This document shows positions 1-8,623 of a stretch of 64,000 nt of DNA, one piece after another. This DNA is from Pseudomonas sp. URIL14HWK12:I12 (GTDB taxonomy: Bacteria > Pseudomonadota > Gammaproteobacteria > Pseudomonadales > Pseudomonadaceae), in NCBI RefSeq assembly GCF_003097135.1, contig NZ_QEQL01000002.1, positions 124,001-188,000 of the forward strand, given 5' to 3'. Under the pieces are notes generated by a model that did no database searches, was not told the origin of the DNA, and saw only the letters and a program-made list of their open reading frames with translations. Both the position numbers and the translations under genes were made by a program. Position 1 is the stretch's first letter; every line of letters begins with the position of its first letter.

Positions 1-1176
1 CGCTGCCGAGGCGCCGACGATGCCGCCCAGGTTGTACGCCGCCGAAGCGCCGGTGTAGCGAACTCGGGTGGGGAACAACTCCGGCAGCAGTGCGCCCATC
101 GGTGCGAAGGTCGCGCCCATCAAAAACAACTCGATGCACAAGAACAGCGTGACGCTGGCGCTAGATCCCTGGGTGAGCAGTGGCGCCATGGCAAAGCCAG
201 AGGCCACTGCGAGCAGGCCGCTGACCAGCAACACCGGCTTACGGCCGAAGCGGTCGCTGAGCCAGGCCGATATCGGTGTGGCCAAGGCCATGAACAACAC
301 CGCAAAGCACAACATCCCCAGAAACCCCTGGCGGCTGTAGCCCAGGGTCGAAACGCCGTAGCTCAGCGAAAACACCGTAGAGATGTAGAACAGCGCATAG
401 CACACCACCATCGAAAGAGCGCCCAGCAGTACCGGCAAGCTGTGACGAGCAAACAGCTCCACCACCGGCACTTTGGCTTTGTCGTGCGCCGCCATGGCCT
501 TGGCGAATACGGGTGTTTCAGCCAGCCTGAGTCGCACGTACAACCCCAGCACTACCAGCGCCGCACTGAGCAGGAACGGCAGGCGCCAGCCCCAGGCGCG
601 GAACTGCTCGTCACTCAGGCCTAGCGCCAGGGCCAGGAACAGCCCATTGGCCGCCAGAAACCCGATCGAAGGCCCCAATTGCGGGAACATCCCGAACCAG
701 GCGCGCTTGCCCGGCGGCGCATTTTCGGTGGCCAGCAGTGCTGCGCCACCCCATTCACCGCCCAGGCCCAGGCCCTGGCCGAAACGCAACAGGCAGAGCA
801 GGGCAGGCGCCCACAAGCCGATCTGGTCGTAGCCGGGCAGCACGCCGATCAAGGTGGTGCACAAACCCATCAGCAGCAACGAAGCCACCAGGGTCGATTT
901 GCGGCCGATGCGGTCACCGAAGTGGCCGAACAGCGCCGAGCCGATCGGCCGGGCCATAAACGCAATGCCGAACGTGATGAAGGCCGAAAGCATCTGCGCG
1001 GTGCCCGAGCCCTGCGGAAAGAATACCGGGCCGATCACCAGGGCAGCCGCTGTGGCGTACACGTAAAAATCATAGAACTCGATGGCCGTGCCGATAAAGC
1101 TGGCAGTGGCTACGCGGGCGGCGGAATTGGCCGGTGCAGCGTCGGCCTGAGTGGCCGAGAGGGTGGAGGCAGTCAT
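1..1176 (-). CDS. MFS transporter, metabolite:H+ symporter (MHS) family, C-terminus cut by window edge
   Basis: An inner-membrane proton symporter of the major facilitator superfamily. The first 392 residues are visible; the C-terminus lies outside the window. The start is the ATG at 1174-1176 (MTASTLSATQ). After an Ala/Ser-rich N-terminus comes GTAIEFYDFYVYATAAA, typical of the MHS branch (ProP, KgtP, ShiA), then the MFS loop motif GHFGDRIGRK between helices 2 and 3, the GLGLGGEWGGA motif of this branch, and a second loop motif (LSDRFGRKP) between helices 8 and 9. About ten helices can be read. MHS members carry small organic acids, osmolytes or aromatic acids; the substrate here cannot be told. 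It is transcribed alone, with a sigma-70-like promoter about 180 nt upstream. Confidence 0.9.
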   Translation of the reverse strand, partial: MTASTLSATQADAAPANSAARVATASFIGTAIEFYDFYVYATAAALVIGPVFFPQGSGTAQMLSAFITFGIAFMARPIGSALFGHFGDRIGRKSTLVASLLLMGLCTTLIGVLPGYDQIGLWAPALLCLLRFGQGLGLGGEWGGAALLATENAPPGKRAWFGMFPQLGPSIGFLAANGLFLALALGLSDEQFRAWGWRLPFLLSAALVVLGLYVRLRLAETPVFAKAMAAHDKAKVPVVELFARHSLPVLLGALSMVVCYALFYISTVFSLSYGVSTLGYSRQGFLGMLCFAVLFMALATPISAWLSDRFGRKPVLLVSGLLAVASGFAMAPLLTQGSSASVTLFLCIELFLMGATFAPMGALLPELFPTRVRYTGASAAYNLGGIVGASAA

Positions 1177-1357
1177 GGTGTGTCCCTGCAGTCAGTGCGA
1201 ATTGTTATGTGGCGCAGCACTGAAGCACGCCCATATGGGGCGGCAGGGCGCCGCCGGGGTAGGGCGAGCGCGAAGGAAAGCATCCAGGCTGGCTGACTGA
1301 GCCGGGCACCCCGAGTGCGGGTAGCACAGGGCCCGGCTGGGCTTGGTAAGCCTCTGG

Positions 1358-1387
1358 ATTATAGGAACGGGCCGGCGAAGGTGTAAA
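1358..1387 (-). promoter_or_regulatory. Sigma-70-type promoter reading toward the MFS gene
   Basis: On the minus strand TTTACA (1382-1387) and a perfect TATAAT (1358-1363) are separated by 18 nt. Transcription would start near 1350, leaving a leader of about 175 nt. That leader contains a hairpin with 7-nt perfect arms (GCCGGGC and GCCCGGC), which might also serve as terminator for the upstream corC-like gene. Confidence 0.5.
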
Positions 1388-1393
1388 CGAAGA

Positions 1394-2620
1394 TTACAGG
1401 CGCGCAGGCGCCTGCCAGATCAGCACCTTGCTCGCGCGGTTATCGATGGTCTCGAGAATTTCCATGCGATAGCGGCCAATCTTTAGGCATACAGCGCTTT
1501 CCGGAATATTTTCCAAGGCCTCGGTGACCAGCCCGTTGAGGGTTCGCGGGCCGTCGCTGGGCAGCTGCCAGCCAAGCGCCTTGTTCAAATCGCGCAAGGC
1601 AATGGCGCCATCGGCCACGTGGCGGCCGTCATCTTGCGGATGGATATGAGGGTTGCGCTCGGCCTGCTCGTGTTCGAACTCGCCGACGATCTCCTCGAGA
1701 ATGTCTTCCAGTGTTACCAGGCCCATGACCTCCCCGTACTCATCCACAACCAGGCCGAGCCGGCGTTGCTGCTTGTGGAAGTTGAGCAGCTGCATTTGCA
1801 GCGAGGTGCCTTCCGGTACGAAATACGCGTCGTAGCAGGCTGCCAGCAACGCGTTCTCGGTCAGCTCGCGGCCGGGCAGCAGGTGCGCGATCTGGCGAGT
1901 GTTGAGCACACGCTCGACTTGGTTGATGTCGCCACGGTAGACAGGCAGGCGTGTGTGCCGGCTTCCGATCAGAACGTCCATGATATGTGGCAGCGGGTCG
2001 TCGAGGTTAACACCATCGATATCGCTGCGCGGCACCAGGATGTCATTGACGGTCATGCGTTCCAGCGCATGGATGCTGCCCAGTGCGCTTGCGCGGGCGG
2101 GCTCTTCGTGGCGCGCTTCAGGTTCGGTGCCGGCTGATGTGGAAGGATGCCCGGGCTGCGCGCCTGACTTGGCCGCCAATGGCAGCATCACCAGGTTGGC
2201 CAACCCTTCCAACAACCACGCCAGCGGCCAGGCCAGGCGCATGGGCAGGCGCAGCAGGCTGTTGGCCGTGAGCACGAAAGCTTCCGGATGCTGCCGCCCG
2301 AGTGTACGGCCAATGAACTCGGCGACCACGGTCAGCAACAGTGCGGTGGCCAGCGCGCCGAGCCAGGCCATGCTGGCACCCCAGTACTGCCACGCCAGGC
2401 CAACGCCCAGCGCCAGCGCAGCAGCGCGGCACAGCGTATTGCACAGCACAAGGCTGCCCACCGGCACGCGCAGGCGCAGGCGCCGGGGCGCATGGCCGCG
2501 CGTCTGCCGATTGGGCTTGGGCAGGTGGTGGCGGGCAATGTCGATGGCGCTGAGCAGTGCCGACCAGAACACCACCAGGGCCAGCAGGCAAAAGGCCGGG
2601 GCCATGGGCAGGTAAGTCAT
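1394..2620 (-). CDS. CNNM/CorC-HlyC family membrane protein with paired CBS domains
   Basis: A 408-residue protein of the CorC/YtfL/YfjD family, proposed in other bacteria to act in Mg2+/Co2+ resistance or efflux. The N-terminal 150 residues hold hydrophobic segments of the DUF21/CNNM type but are more Arg/Pro-rich and shorter than usual. Residues about 190-310 contain the CBS pair, with the family's VNDILVPRSDIDGV entry and VDEYGEVMGLVTLEDILEE exit. The C-terminal part (about 320-405) is the CorC_HlyC domain (PHIHPQDDGRHVADGAIALRDLN). The start codon lies 10 nt after the stop of the CcsA-like gene, so the two are probably co-transcribed. Family is clear; the transported ion is not. Confidence 0.88.
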   Translation of the reverse strand: MTYLPMAPAFCLLALVVFWSALLSAIDIARHHLPKPNRQTRGHAPRRLRLRVPVGSLVLCNTLCRAAALALGVGLAWQYWGASMAWLGALATALLLTVVAEFIGRTLGRQHPEAFVLTANSLLRLPMRLAWPLAWLLEGLANLVMLPLAAKSGAQPGHPSTSAGTEPEARHEEPARASALGSIHALERMTVNDILVPRSDIDGVNLDDPLPHIMDVLIGSRHTRLPVYRGDINQVERVLNTRQIAHLLPGRELTENALLAACYDAYFVPEGTSLQMQLLNFHKQQRRLGLVVDEYGEVMGLVTLEDILEEIVGEFEHEQAERNPHIHPQDDGRHVADGAIALRDLNKALGWQLPSDGPRTLNGLVTEALENIPESAVCLKIGRYRMEILETIDNRASKVLIWQAPARL

Positions 2621-2630
2621 GGGCAGGCCT

Positions 2631-3443
2631 TCAGATGTGCAGGATGTATTCGCGGACCAGCTTGCTGCCGAAGTACGCCAGCATCAGCAGGCAGAACCCG
2701 GCCAGCGTCCAGCGGCTCGCCGTGTGCCCCCGCCAGCCCAGCCGATGGCGACCCCATAGCAGCACGGCGAACACCACCCAGGCCAGGCAGGACAGCAGCG
2801 TCTTGTGCACCAGGTGCTGGGCGAACATGTTCTCGAGGAACAGCCAGCCGGAGACCAACGAGGCGGTGAGCAGGATCCAGCCCGCCCAAAGGAAGCCGAA
2901 CAGCAGGCTTTCCATGGTTTGCAGGGGCGGGAAGGCGCGGATCAGCCCCGTGGGGTGCTTGTGCTTGAGCTGATAATTCTGAACCCTCAGCAGCAGCGCC
3001 TGGAAGACTGCGATGGTGAACAGGCCGTAAGCCAGGATCGACAACAAGATATGCGCCAGGATGCCCGGCTCCTCGTCGATCTGCTGCACCGTGCCCGAAG
3101 GGGCGAATTCGGCGATCAGCACCGTCACCAGCCCCAGGGGGTAGAGAAGCACCAATAGCACTTCCACCGGCAGGCTGGCGCATGCCAGCAGCGTCAGGGC
3201 AATGACCGCCGCGCTGATCAGGCTGGCGGCCGTGAAGAAGTCCAGGTTGAGCCCATGCGGGGTCAGCAGTTGGTTACCGAGCGCCATCGAATGGGCGGCC
3301 ACCGCCACTGCGCCAAGCCCGCAGAGAATGCGTTTGTCGGCCTTGGCGCCGCGCGCCAGGCGCACGCCCTGGAAAAGCGTTGCCACGGCGTAGAGCACGA
3401 CCGCCACAAGGCTGGGGAACAGGCTGGGAGGCAAAGGAAGCAT
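2631..3443 (-). CDS. CcsA/YpjD-like cytochrome c assembly family membrane protein
   Basis: A 270-residue, eight-helix inner-membrane protein of the cytochrome_C_asm family (YpjD/HemX branch). In proteobacteria this gene sits, as here, divergently from ffh; its exact role is not settled although the family handles heme. The ATG at 3441-3443 (MLPLPPSLFPSL) was chosen because upstream codons give a non-membrane, Arg-rich stretch and would run into the ffh promoter. Conserved features seen are EEPGILAHILLSILAYG in the middle and HKTLLSCLAWVVFAVLLWGRHRLGWRG near the end. It lacks the WGXWXWD motif of true heme lyases such as CcmF or CcsA, which argues against direct heme ligation. Confidence 0.85.
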   Translation of the reverse strand: MLPLPPSLFPSLVAVVLYAVATLFQGVRLARGAKADKRILCGLGAVAVAAHSMALGNQLLTPHGLNLDFFTAASLISAAVIALTLLACASLPVEVLLVLLYPLGLVTVLIAEFAPSGTVQQIDEEPGILAHILLSILAYGLFTIAVFQALLLRVQNYQLKHKHPTGLIRAFPPLQTMESLLFGFLWAGWILLTASLVSGWLFLENMFAQHLVHKTLLSCLAWVVFAVLLWGRHRLGWRGHTASRWTLAGFCLLMLAYFGSKLVREYILHI

Positions 3444-3519
3444 AGGGACTGACGAGCGGCCAATAGAGGCGCGAGTGTGGCACACAAAGCCGATGGCACG
3501 AAAGACTGCACGCCGGTGG

Positions 3520-3550
3520 CTGTCGGCCGCGCGCCGCTCTGGGTTATACT
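3520..3550 (+). promoter_or_regulatory. Possible ffh promoter
   Basis: TATACT at 3545-3550 is a good -10 element about 70 nt before ffh. The best -35 (around 3520-3525, CTGTCG) is weak. The ccsA-like and ffh genes are divergent, so the 176-nt gap must carry promoters both ways. Confidence 0.4.
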
Positions 3551-3619
3551 CGCGGCCATTTTTTCCGCCGGGGAGGCGTTTACCTCCCGCACGGCTGCCG
3601 TGCCCGCATAGGATCACCC

Positions 3620-4996
3620 ATGTTCGAGAATCTTTCCGAGCGTCTGTCGCAGACGCTGCGCCATGTCACCGGCAAGGCCAAGCTCAGCGAAGACAACATC
3701 AAGGACACCCTGCGAGAAGTGCGCATGGCGCTGCTGGAGGCCGATGTCGCGCTGCCGGTGGTCAAGGAGTTCGTCAACGCCATCAAGGAGCGAGCAGTCG
3801 GCACCGAGGTCTCGCGCAGCCTTACGCCGGGCCAGGCGTTCGTCAAGATCGTTCAGGCCGAGCTCGAGTCGGTGATGGGCGCGGCCAACGAAGACCTCGC
3901 CCTCAACGTTGCCCCCCCTGCCGTGGTGCTGATGGCCGGCCTTCAGGGCGCGGGTAAGACCACCACCGCCGGCAAGCTGGCGCGCTTTCTCAAGGAGCGC
4001 AAGAAAAAGAGCGTGATGGTGGTGTCGGCCGACGTCTACCGCCCGGCAGCGATCAAGCAGCTTGAAACCCTGGCCAACGACATCGGCGTGACTTTCTTCC
4101 CGTCCGATATCTCGCAGAAGCCGGTGGCCATCGCCGAAGCGGCCATCCGCGAGGCCAAGCTCAAATTCATTGACGTGGTGATCCTCGACACCGCCGGCCG
4201 CCTGCACATCGATGCCGACATGATGGCCGAGATCCAGGCGCTGCACGCTGCGGTCAAGCCGGTAGAAACGCTGTTCGTGGTCGACGCCATGACTGGCCAG
4301 GACGCCGCCAACACCGCCAAGGCATTCGGGGACGCGCTCCCTCTGACCGGCGTGGTGCTCACCAAGGTCGACGGTGACGCTCGTGGGGGTGCCGCGCTCT
4401 CGGTGCGCCACATCACCGGCAAGCCGATCAAGTTCATCGGTATGGGCGAGAAGAGCGAAGCGCTCGAGCCGTTCCACCCCGACCGCATCGCCTCGCGCAT
4501 CCTCGGCATGGGCGACATGCTCAGCCTGATCGAGCAGGCTGAGCAGAAGCTCGACAAGGACAAAGCCGAGAAACTCGCCAAGAAGCTCAAGAAGGGCAAG
4601 GGTTTCGACCTCGAAGACTTCCGCGATCAGCTGGTACAGATGAAGAGCATGGGCGGCCTGGGTGGCCTGATGGACAAGCTGCCCAGCATCGGCGGGGTGA
4701 ACCTCTCGCAGATGGGCAACGCCCAGGGCGCGGCCGAGAAGCAGTTCAAGCAGATGGAAGCGATCATCGGTTCCATGACCCCGGCCGAGCGCCGCGATCC
4801 CGACATCATCAGCGGCTCGCGCAAGCGTCGTATCGCGTTGGGCTCCGGCACTCAGGTGCAGGACGTCGGCCGGCTGATCAAGCAGCACAAGCAAATGCAG
4901 AAAATGATGAAGAAATTCTCCACCAAAGGTGGCATGGCCAAGATGATGCGTGGGCTGGGTGGCATGATGCCCGGCGGCGGCATGCCTCGGCTGTGA
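3620..4996 (+). CDS. ffh: Signal recognition particle protein Ffh
   Basis: The 458-residue GTPase binds 4.5S RNA and signal sequences of nascent membrane proteins and docks to FtsY. The N domain covers residues 1-90. The G domain has the P-loop GLQGAGKTTT (107-116), DTAGR (190-194) and TKVDGDARGG (248-257). The methionine-rich M domain occupies about 297-458, with the GSGT...RLIKQHKQMQKMMKK RNA-binding core and a Gly/Met tail (MMPGGGMPRL). Full length for the family. The start is preceded by AGGAT. It is transcribed alone, upstream of the rpsP operon. Confidence 0.98.
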   Translation: MFENLSERLSQTLRHVTGKAKLSEDNIKDTLREVRMALLEADVALPVVKEFVNAIKERAVGTEVSRSLTPGQAFVKIVQAELESVMGAANEDLALNVAPPAVVLMAGLQGAGKTTTAGKLARFLKERKKKSVMVVSADVYRPAAIKQLETLANDIGVTFFPSDISQKPVAIAEAAIREAKLKFIDVVILDTAGRLHIDADMMAEIQALHAAVKPVETLFVVDAMTGQDAANTAKAFGDALPLTGVVLTKVDGDARGGAALSVRHITGKPIKFIGMGEKSEALEPFHPDRIASRILGMGDMLSLIEQAEQKLDKDKAEKLAKKLKKGKGFDLEDFRDQLVQMKSMGGLGGLMDKLPSIGGVNLSQMGNAQGAAEKQFKQMEAIIGSMTPAERRDPDIISGSRKRRIALGSGTQVQDVGRLIKQHKQMQKMMKKFSTKGGMAKMMRGLGGMMPGGGMPRL

Positions 4997-5023
4997 CCCT
5001 GCTGGTGAAGGAAGTTGGCTATC

Positions 5024-5048
5024 GGCCGCTCCTGGAGAGGGAGCGGCC
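5024..5048 (+). terminator. Hairpin behind ffh
   Basis: Perfect 9-nt arms GGCCGCTCC and GGAGCGGCC with a 7-nt loop begin 28 nt after the ffh stop. No T-run follows, so it may be an attenuating or Rho-assisted structure rather than a full intrinsic terminator. Confidence 0.5.
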
Positions 5049-5175
5049 TGTCGGCCATTTGGAAAAAGGCAATTGCAAAAGTGCGTGTATTCCTTGAGAA
5101 TATGCGGCCTTTCGGGCGCGTGAGTGCCCGGCTGTGCCTTTAATTTGCAGCACCGACAACAGGAACGATGTTCAC

Positions 5176-5427
5176 ATGGTAACCATTCGTCTTGCACGTG
5201 GCGGCTCGAAAAAGCGCCCGTTCTACCACCTGACCGTGACCGATAGCCGCAATGCGCGCGACGGTCGTTTCAACGAGCGCGTTGGCTTCTTCAACCCGGT
5301 CGCTACCGGTGGTGAAATCCGCCTGTCCGTCAACCAGGAGCGCGTAAGCTACTGGCTGGCTGCTGGTGCACAGCCGTCTGAGCGCGTTGCTCAGCTGCTG
5401 AAGGAAGCTGCCAAGGCTGCGGCCTGA
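5176..5427 (+). CDS. rpsP: 30S ribosomal protein S16
   Basis: An 83-residue small-subunit protein needed for 30S assembly. It starts [21 protein letters not shown], the S16 signature, and has the usual GFFNPV stretch near residue 40. The ATG at 5176 gives the standard family length; an in-frame codon 42 nt upstream would add an unrelated extension. It heads the conserved rpsP-rimM-trmD-rplS operon, with rimM 5 nt downstream. Confidence 0.98.
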   Translation: MVTIRLARGGSKKRPFYHLTVTDSRNARDGRFNERVGFFNPVATGGEIRLSVNQERVSYWLAAGAQPSERVAQLLKEAAKAAA

Positions 5428-5432
5428 GCAGT

Positions 5433-5969
5433 ATGAACGCCACACCAGCACCTGCGGTTGACCTGATCGTCATCGGCAAGATCGTCTCGGTACACGGCGT
5501 TCGGGGTGAAGTGAAGGTTTACTCCTTTACCGACCCAATCGACAACCTGTTGAACTACAAGCACTGGACGCTCCGGCTCGAAGGTGACGTGAAGCAGGCG
5601 GTACTGGCCAGCGGCCGTTCTCAGAACAAGGTCCTGGTCGCGAAGTTGAAAGGTCTCGATGACCGCGAAGAGGCTCGCCTGCTCGCTGGTTACGAAATCT
5701 GCATCGAGCGCAGCTTGCTGCCAGCGTTGGCTCAGGATGATTACTACTGGTATCAGCTTGAAGGCCTGAAGGTTATCAACGGCCCCGGCGAATTGCTCGG
5801 GAAGGTCGATCACCTACTGGAAACCGGCGCGAACGATGTGATGGTGGTCAAGCCCTGCGCGGGCAGCCTGGATGACCGCGAACGCCTGTTGCCCTATACG
5901 GACGACTGCGTGCTCGAGGTAAACCTGGCCGCTGGCGAAATGCGGGTGGAGTGGGATGCGGACTTCTAG
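5433..5969 (+). CDS. rimM: Ribosome maturation factor RimM
   Basis: The 178-residue factor binds S19 and promotes maturation of the 30S head and 16S rRNA processing. The N-terminal RimM domain starts at DLIVIGKIVSVHGVRGEVKVYSFTDP. The C-terminal PRC-barrel begins near DDYYWYQLEGLKV and contains ETGANDVMVVK and DDRERLLPY. It is the second gene of the operon, 5 nt after rpsP and 3 nt before trmD. Confidence 0.98.
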   Translation: MNATPAPAVDLIVIGKIVSVHGVRGEVKVYSFTDPIDNLLNYKHWTLRLEGDVKQAVLASGRSQNKVLVAKLKGLDDREEARLLAGYEICIERSLLPALAQDDYYWYQLEGLKVINGPGELLGKVDHLLETGANDVMVVKPCAGSLDDRERLLPYTDDCVLEVNLAAGEMRVEWDADF

Positions 5970-5972
5970 GCA

Positions 5973-6758
5973 ATGGCTAACCTGCGCGTAGATGTCATCA
6001 CACTGTTTCCCGAGATGTTCTCGGCCATCACGGAACACGGCATTACCAGCCGCGCGGTTCGCCAAGGGTTGATGCAAGTCAACTGCTGGAACCCGCGAAG
6101 CTACACCACGGATCGGCACCACACGGTGGATGACCGGCCCTTTGGCGGTGGCCCTGGCATGGTGATGAAGGTCAAGCCCCTGGAAGACGCCCTGCTGGAT
6201 GCAAGGCAGGCAGCGGGGGAGGCGGCGAAGGTGATCTACCTGTCCCCGCAAGGTCGCAGGCTGACGCAGGCGGCCGTGAAGCAACTGGCGAACGAGCAAT
6301 CCCTGATTCTCATCGCCGGGCGTTACGAAGGCATCGACGAGCGGTTCATTGAAGCGCATGTCGATGAAGAGTGGTCGATTGGGGATTACGTGCTGTCTGG
6401 CGGGGAGCTGCCGGCCATGGTCCTGATCGATGCGGTTACGCGGTTGCTGCCCGGAGCTTTAGGGCATGCAGGCTCGGCGGAAGAAGATTCCTTCACCGAC
6501 GGCTTGCTCGATTGCCCGCACTACACCCGACCTGAGGTGTATGCGGAACGCCGTGTACCCGACGTGTTGCTCAGTGGCAATCACGCACACATCCGGCGTT
6601 GGCGTTTGATGCAGTCCGTTGGCCGGACGCACGAACGGCGGCCCGATCTTCTGGAAAGTCGCTCGCTTTCTGGAGAAGAGCAGAAGCTGCTGGCGGAATA
6701 CCTCCGCGAGCGGGACGATAGACAACGTATCGATGGTGAACCTGGCGGTTCATCTTAG
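5973..6758 (+). CDS. trmD: tRNA (guanine-37-N1)-methyltransferase TrmD
   Basis: The 261-residue SPOUT methyltransferase makes m1G37 in tRNAs reading CNN codons, preventing +1 frameshifts. Seen are [13 protein letters not shown] at the N-terminus, [14 protein letters not shown], the trefoil-knot AdoMet loop [13 protein letters not shown], and [17 protein letters not shown]. The C-terminal helical domain has [10 protein letters not shown]. It is slightly longer than the usual 250 residues because of a polar tail. The start ATG is 3 nt past the rimM stop. Confidence 0.97.
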   Translation: MANLRVDVITLFPEMFSAITEHGITSRAVRQGLMQVNCWNPRSYTTDRHHTVDDRPFGGGPGMVMKVKPLEDALLDARQAAGEAAKVIYLSPQGRRLTQAAVKQLANEQSLILIAGRYEGIDERFIEAHVDEEWSIGDYVLSGGELPAMVLIDAVTRLLPGALGHAGSAEEDSFTDGLLDCPHYTRPEVYAERRVPDVLLSGNHAHIRRWRLMQSVGRTHERRPDLLESRSLSGEEQKLLAEYLRERDDRQRIDGEPGGSS

Positions 6759-6767
6759 GAGCACAGC

Positions 6768-7118
6768 ATGACCAACAAGATCATTCTCGCCCTCGAAGCA
6801 GAGCAGATGACCAAAGAAATCCCGGCTTTCGCCCCGGGTGACACCGTTATCGTTCAGGTAAAGGTAAAGGAAGGCGAGCGTAGCCGTCTGCAGGCCTTCG
6901 AAGGCGTCGTCATCGGCAAGCGTAACCGTGGCGTCAACAGTGCATTCACCGTGCGCAAAATCTCCAACGGTGTCGGCGTAGAGCGTACCTTTCAGACCTA
7001 CAGCCCGACCATCGACAGCCTGACCGTGAAACGTCGTGGTGACGTGCGTAAGGCCAAGCTGTACTACCTCCGCGATCTGTCCGGCAAGGCCGCACGCATC
7101 AAGGAAAAACTGGCCTAA
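6768..7118 (+). CDS. rplS: 50S ribosomal protein L19
   Basis: A 116-residue large-subunit protein located at the interface with 16S rRNA. The core [26 protein letters not shown] and the [21 protein letters not shown] stretch are diagnostic. It is the last gene of the operon, 9 nt behind trmD, and is followed by a strong intrinsic terminator. Confidence 0.98.
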   Translation: MTNKIILALEAEQMTKEIPAFAPGDTVIVQVKVKEGERSRLQAFEGVVIGKRNRGVNSAFTVRKISNGVGVERTFQTYSPTIDSLTVKRRGDVRKAKLYYLRDLSGKAARIKEKLA

Positions 7119-7132
7119 TAGTGCCGGTTTGA

Positions 7133-7160
7133 AAAAAAGCAGCCTTCGGGCTGCTTTTTT
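7133..7160 (+). terminator. Intrinsic terminator of the rpsP-rplS operon
   Basis: Perfect 12-nt arms (AAAAAAGCAGCC and GGCTGCTTTTTT) around a TTCG tetraloop, ending in six T. The A-run on the left also makes it usable in the opposite direction. Confidence 0.93.
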
Positions 7161-7209
7161 CGTTTCTGGCAGTACACTGCCCGCTGTTTGCCCAGTGTGT
7201 GTACCCGCC

Positions 7210-7617
7210 ATGACCTTGCGTGAAGCCGAAATCCAGCGCCGTGCGGAGCTTTCCGTCAGCCGCGTAACCAAAGCCGTGTTCCCCGGCACCGTCAATCACC
7301 ACAACACCCTGTTCGGCGGCACCGCGCTTGCCTGGATGGACGAGGTGTCGTTCATCGCTGCGACGCGTTTCTGCCGGCTGCCGCTGGTGACCGTTTCTAC
7401 CGACCGGATCGACTTCAACCATGCCATACCCGCCGGCAGCATCGTCGAGCTGGTGGGCACGGTAGTGCATGTGGGCAATACCAGCCTGAAGGTGCGCGTT
7501 GAGGTGTTCGTCGAAAGCATGTACAGCGAAGCCCGGGAAAAGGCGATAGAGGGCGTGTTCTGTTTCGTGGCCATCGACGAGCAGAAGCGGCCGGTGCCGG
7601 TGTTGCCTGGGTACTGA
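7210..7617 (+). CDS. Acyl-CoA thioesterase, hotdog fold (YciA/BACH type)
   Basis: A 135-residue single hotdog-domain protein expected to hydrolyse acyl-CoA. The signature VNHHNTLFGGTALAWMDEVSFIAATRFCR contains the conserved N, G and catalytic Asp of the YciA/BACH branch, followed by TVSTDRIDFNHAIPAGSIVELVG. The ATG at 7210 sits just after the L19 terminator and gives the family length. It may share a transcript with xerD, which starts 4 nt past its stop. Confidence 0.9.
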   Translation: MTLREAEIQRRAELSVSRVTKAVFPGTVNHHNTLFGGTALAWMDEVSFIAATRFCRLPLVTVSTDRIDFNHAIPAGSIVELVGTVVHVGNTSLKVRVEVFVESMYSEAREKAIEGVFCFVAIDEQKRPVPVLPGY

Positions 7618-7621
7618 GCCG

Positions 7622-8518
7622 ATGCCCGCCCTGGACCACCCGCTGATCGATCAATTCCTCGATGCCCTATGGCTGGAGAAAGGCCTCTCGGATAACAGCC
7701 GCAGCGCCTACCGCAGCGACCTGGCCCTCTACAACGGTTGGCTGGCCGAGCGGAACGTGGCGCTGGACGCCGCGAGCCGGGACGCGCTGCTCGACCACCT
7801 GGCCTGGCGTGTCGAAAACGGTTACAAACCACGTTCTACGGCGCGCTTTCTGTCCGGGGCCAGAGGCTTCTATCGCTATCTGCTGCGCGAGGAGCTGATC
7901 GAAGTTGACCCGACCCTGCTGGTGGACATGCCGCGCCTGGGCAAGCCGTTGCCCAAGTCGCTGTCGGAGCAAGACGTCGAGGCCCTGTTGCTGGCACCTG
8001 ACCTGGGCACCCCGCTGGGCGAGCGTGACCGGGCCATGCTCGAGGTGCTGTATGCCTGCGGGCTGCGGGTGTCGGAGCTGGTGGGCCTGCGCCTAGACGA
8101 AGTCAACCTGCGCCAGGGGGTGCTGCGCGTCACCGGCAAGGGCAGCAAGGAGCGCCTGGTGCCCATGGGGGAGGAGGCGATCGCCTGGCTTGAGCGGTAC
8201 ATGCGCAGTGCCCGGGCCGAGCTGCTGGCCGAGCGCCCCAGCGATGTGGTGTTTCCCAGCCTGCGGGGTGAGCAGATGACCCGCCAGACCTTCTGGCACC
8301 GGATCAAGCAGCACGCCCAGGTCGCTGGCATCGATAAAAGCCTGTCGCCCCACACACTGCGCCATGCGTTCGCCACGCATTTGCTCAACCACGGCGCGGA
8401 CTTGCGTTCGGTGCAGATGCTGCTGGGCCATGCGGACCTTTCCACTACCCAGATCTACACCCATGTGGCCAAGGCTCGCTTGCAGGCGCTGCATGCGGCC
8501 CATCATCCACGCGGCTGA
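7622..8518 (+). CDS. xerD: Site-specific tyrosine recombinase XerD
   Basis: A 298-residue recombinase that, with XerC, resolves chromosome dimers at dif under FtsK control. The N-terminal core-binding domain covers residues 1-105. All catalytic residues are in register with E. coli XerD: R149, K173, H244, R247 (SPHTLRHAF), H270 (LGHADLSTTQIYTH) and nucleophile Y279. The context (thioesterase upstream, dsbC-hom downstream) is that of the housekeeping gene rather than an integrase. Confidence 0.97.
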   Translation: MPALDHPLIDQFLDALWLEKGLSDNSRSAYRSDLALYNGWLAERNVALDAASRDALLDHLAWRVENGYKPRSTARFLSGARGFYRYLLREELIEVDPTLLVDMPRLGKPLPKSLSEQDVEALLLAPDLGTPLGERDRAMLEVLYACGLRVSELVGLRLDEVNLRQGVLRVTGKGSKERLVPMGEEAIAWLERYMRSARAELLAERPSDVVFPSLRGEQMTRQTFWHRIKQHAQVAGIDKSLSPHTLRHAFATHLLNHGADLRSVQMLLGHADLSTTQIYTHVAKARLQALHAAHHPRG

Positions 8519-8623
8519 GGCAGGGGTTTGGTGGCGGATTTCATGGTAGGCTTGCACGGTTTCGCGGCCCGCCCTGGGAAAACCCCGGTGCGGTGCCCTT
8601 TGTCCGCTGCTTCAGGAGTGCCC

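Noticed and set aside
3614..5197. A 527-codon open frame antisense to ffh
   Set aside because: It mirrors ffh exactly, is His/Leu/Asp-rich like complement-strand frames in GC-rich DNA, and no family motif is visible.
7622..8518. Tyrosine recombinase as a mobile-element integrase
   Set aside because: Active-site positions and the context with dsbC and hom match housekeeping XerD; no att sites or phage genes are near.
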